64,000 bases of DNA from Shewanella eurypsychrophilus. Lineage in GTDB: Bacteria > Pseudomonadota > Gammaproteobacteria > Enterobacterales > Shewanellaceae. Every line of letters starts with the position of its first letter. Within the stretch, counting starts at the first letter, position 1. Shown one piece after another: positions 62,019 to 64,000 of this stretch. Where the stretch lies: positions 3,938,102 to 4,002,101 of the forward strand of contig NZ_CP045503.2 of NCBI RefSeq assembly GCF_007004545.3, in the 5' to 3' direction. Both the position numbers and the translations under genes were made by a program. The notes under the pieces are model-generated. The model was given only the letters and a program-made list of their open reading frames with translations. It made no database searches and was not told the DNA's origin.

Positions 62019-62876
62019 TTACATCCAAAATGCGATATAGATAAGTGTAAATACAGGTAAAGCAGCTGTTAGGCTGTCTATTCTATCGAGTATGCCACCG
62101 TGTCCCGGCAAGATAGTACCTGAATCTTTAATTTCGGCCACTCGTTTGAACATACTCTCGGATAGATCTCCAACAGCAGAGACGATGGCGACAAAGAGTG
62201 TCACACAGATAACTAAACCTAGCTCTTGTTCAGGTGAAAAAGTCATCACACCAAAGACAATAATCATGCTTGTGAGCAAGCCGCCGACTAATCCTTCAAT
62301 CGTTTTAGCTGGGCTCACATTCGGCATTAACTTAGTTCGCCCAAGGGCTTTACCAGCAAAGTAAGCACCACTATCTGTCGCCCATACCACCAGCATAACC
62401 AAAAAGACCAATGTGCCGCCATAGTAAGGTTCGACACTGGAACTCAAGCCTTTCAGCGCTATCAAAGCAGCAAAGCACGGAATAAGAGTGAGTTGGCCAA
62501 ACATAGACTTGAACATATGACTATTTTGCCAAAGAGTAGCGCTTTTCGGAAATGAAATAACTAATAGAAATGAAATTGCCCACCACAGCGCACCAATTAA
62601 GATGATAGACAGAATGACGGGGTGAAGATGGCCTTTAAACCAAAGCTCATCACTCGGCACAAATAGATTCAGTGCGATGAGCAAAACACCTATGGTGATA
62701 GTGAAGCTCCACTGCGTCATTTGACAACGCTTATCGATTATTTGTCCCCACTCCTTGGCTGCGATCAGGAATACCGGAACAAGTGCCCAGGCAAAATATC
62801 CTGTAGGAAGCAAAAACACAGCTCCCAAAACCAAGGGGATTAACCAAATTGCTGTTATTATTCGTTGTTTTAGCAA
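62019..62876 (-). CDS. cdsA: Phosphatidate cytidylyltransferase
   Basis: A 285-residue polytopic inner-membrane enzyme making CDP-diacylglycerol from CTP and phosphatidate. About eight helices precede the C-terminal signature VSAVGDLSESMFKRVAEIKDSG (first 20 residues span the metal site) and PGHGGILDRID. The start appears to be TTG at 62876, with an AGGGA box 7 nt before it. It is 21 bp after uppS. Confidence 0.95.
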   Translation of the reverse strand: MLKQRIITAIWLIPLVLGAVFLLPTGYFAWALVPVFLIAAKEWGQIIDKRCQMTQWSFTITIGVLLIALNLFVPSDELWFKGHLHPVILSIILIGALWWAISFLLVISFPKSATLWQNSHMFKSMFGQLTLIPCFAALIALKGLSSSVEPYYGGTLVFLVMLVVWATDSGAYFAGKALGRTKLMPNVSPAKTIEGLVGGLLTSMIIVFGVMTFSPEQELGLVICVTLFVAIVSAVGDLSESMFKRVAEIKDSGTILPGHGGILDRIDSLTAALPVFTLIYIAFWM

Positions 62877-62897
62877 AAAAATATCCCTCTAAATTTA

Positions 62898-63689
62898 TTA
62901 CTCAGACTGCATTGATTCTATCTGGCAGCCTGTCAGACCAAATCGTCTCTGACGAGACGCGAACGTGGCCACTGCATGCTTGAACGCATGCTCATCAAAA
63001 TCAGGCCATAATGTATCGGTAAAAACAAGCTCAGCATAAGCAGCTTGCCATAAAACGAAGTTACTAATTCTGTAATCTCCGCCTGTACGTATCATTAAAT
63101 CAACTTCGGCTTGATTTTGCATGCTTAAATGCGCACTTAATGCCTTTTCAGTGAACTGACTGCTGGTCATTTCACCAGTTTCAACTTTTTTGGCTAATGC
63201 TTGTGCTGCTTGCATGATGTCCCAACGACCACCATAGTTCGCTGCAACATTTAAAATCATCCCGGTATTGTCTGCTGTTTTGGTTTGAGCGGCAGCGATC
63301 TGTTTCTGTAAACGAGCCGAGAATCGACTGATATCGCCAATAATGTTGAGCTTAACGCCGTTTTTATGTAGTAACTTGATTTCACGTTGCAGCACAGTGA
63401 AAAACAGTTCCATCAGCAAGGTGACCTCTTTATCAGGTCTGCGCCAGTTTTCACTCGAAAAAGCGAACAAAGTAAGCGACTCTATCCCCATCTCTCTGGC
63501 AGTGCTCACTGCACGTCGAACCGTTTTAACTCCCGCCTTATGCCCCATGACTCGAGGTTTCCCTTGAGCCTGTGCCCAACGCCCATTGCCATCCATAATA
63601 ATAGCTACGTGCTTTGGTGTAGACTGTTTAACAAGCTCAGCGATCTCTTCAGAGGAGAATTCAGAGCTAGACTGGGAATCGATCGACAT
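62898..63689 (-). CDS. uppS: Undecaprenyl diphosphate synthase
   Basis: A 263-residue cis-prenyltransferase that makes the C55 lipid carrier for peptidoglycan and O-antigen. The catalytic Asp33 lies in IIMDGNGRWAQ, with HKAGVKTVR, FAFSSENWRRP and the C-terminal DLMIRTGGDYRISNFVLWQ. The N-terminal 24 residues before the core are variable. First gene after frr, separated by a hairpin. Confidence 0.96.
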   Translation of the reverse strand: MSIDSQSSSEFSSEEIAELVKQSTPKHVAIIMDGNGRWAQAQGKPRVMGHKAGVKTVRRAVSTAREMGIESLTLFAFSSENWRRPDKEVTLLMELFFTVLQREIKLLHKNGVKLNIIGDISRFSARLQKQIAAAQTKTADNTGMILNVAANYGGRWDIMQAAQALAKKVETGEMTSSQFTEKALSAHLSMQNQAEVDLMIRTGGDYRISNFVLWQAAYAELVFTDTLWPDFDEHAFKHAVATFASRQRRFGLTGCQIESMQSE

Positions 63690-63713
63690 CTAATACAACC
63701 CTTAAAATAACAA

Positions 63714-63742
63714 ACGCCGTGTAGTATACCGCTACACGGCGT
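63714..63742 (-). terminator. Hairpin between frr and uppS
   Basis: ACGCCGTGTAG pairs perfectly with CTACACGGCGT over a 7-nt loop. On the minus strand it is followed by TTGTTATTTT. It probably ends frr transcripts or limits read-through into uppS. Confidence 0.65.
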
Positions 63743-63768
63743 CTGAACTCTAGTTTCTTCGCTCTAGA

Positions 63769-64000
63769 TTAGACTTCCATCAACTCTGCTTCTTTTGCAG
63801 ACAAGATCTCGTCAATATGCTTAATTTGAGCATCGGTAATTTTTTGAATTTCATCTTCAGTGCGGTGTACATCATCGGTTGTACACTCTTTGTCTTTCTC
63901 TAAATCTTTAACATCTGAATTTGCATCACGACGTACGTTACGTACCGCAATACGGCCATTCTCAGCTTCAGCACGTACAACCTTGATAAGGTCTTTACGA
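63769..64000 (-). CDS. frr: Ribosome recycling factor (C-terminal part)
   Basis: The last 76 codons of RRF; the start is outside the window. Visible residues include KVVRAEAENGRIAVRNVRRD, then an acidic/basic helix and the terminal KEAELMEV, the classic RRF ending. RRF, with EF-G, splits post-termination ribosomes. Gene order frr-uppS-cdsA-dxr matches E. coli and relatives. Confidence 0.95.
   Translation of the reverse strand, partial: RKDLIKVVRAEAENGRIAVRNVRRDANSDVKDLEKDKECTTDDVHRTEDEIQKITDAQIKHIDEILSAKEAELMEV

Overview
The window reads as chromosomal DNA of a marine gammaproteobacterium, most likely Shewanella or a close relative. The evidence is a long uppS-to-dnaE envelope and lipid A cluster with gammaproteobacterial sequences, a MerR-type LiuR regulator next to a leucine-degradation (liu) operon, RcsF/TrmO/ProS homologues in the E. 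coli order, abundant c-di-GMP and chemotaxis proteins, and small TTATACCAAT-ended repeats of a kind I associate with Shewanella. No rRNA, tRNA, CRISPR array or defence island was seen.

Layout. 1-3645: a partial secreted protein, a DUF3291 protein, a hemerythrin-GGDEF diguanylate cyclase and an SLC1 transporter. 3989-5242: a second, functionally divergent SLC1 transporter. 5508-10235: a LacI-type operator followed by a three-gene beta-glucoside operon (GPH symporter, GH94 phosphorylase that looks like a cellobionic-acid phosphorylase, secreted CBM9-like protein). 10276-11457: yaiI and a glycine-zipper envelope protein. 11842-20790: LiuR with its own predicted site, then liuABCDE (isovaleryl-CoA to acetoacetate plus acetyl-CoA) and a two-subunit 3-oxoacid CoA-transferase. 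21059-25391: an orphan pilin-like protein, a thioredoxin-like protein, a small membrane protein, thymidine kinase and an NhaC antiporter. 25868-27540: etfBA, with a LiuR-like site upstream that would tie electron transfer flavoprotein to the liu dehydrogenase. 27845-32824: H-NS and two coupled secreted amidohydrolases.

32934-42056 is the accessory hot spot. rcsF, trmO and proS, contiguous in E. coli, are here split by about 6.2 kb between trmO and proS. That insert carries an acetyltransferase, a DUF6445 oxygenase-like gene frameshifted at a T6 run, a MITE-like repeat, an IS110/IS1111-type insertion sequence abutting a probable group II intron 3' remnant, an 8-bp tandem repeat, a chemotaxis receptor and a second MITE-like repeat.

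42243-47116: patatin-like lipase, SGNH hydrolase, CPA2 (Kef-type) antiporter and a second diguanylate cyclase. 47148-64000, minus strand: the conserved run frr(partial)-uppS-cdsA-dxr-rseP-bamA-skp-lpxD-fabZ-lpxA-lpxB-rnhB-dnaE-tilS. It covers isoprenoid and phospholipid precursors, outer-membrane protein assembly, lipid A synthesis and replication. A terminator-like hairpin separates lpxA from lpxB, and accA is absent between dnaE and tilS.

Limits: all identifications are by eye from sequence motifs and remembered families; no database search was run. Start codons were revised where a Shine-Dalgarno box or family length argued against the longest reading frame.
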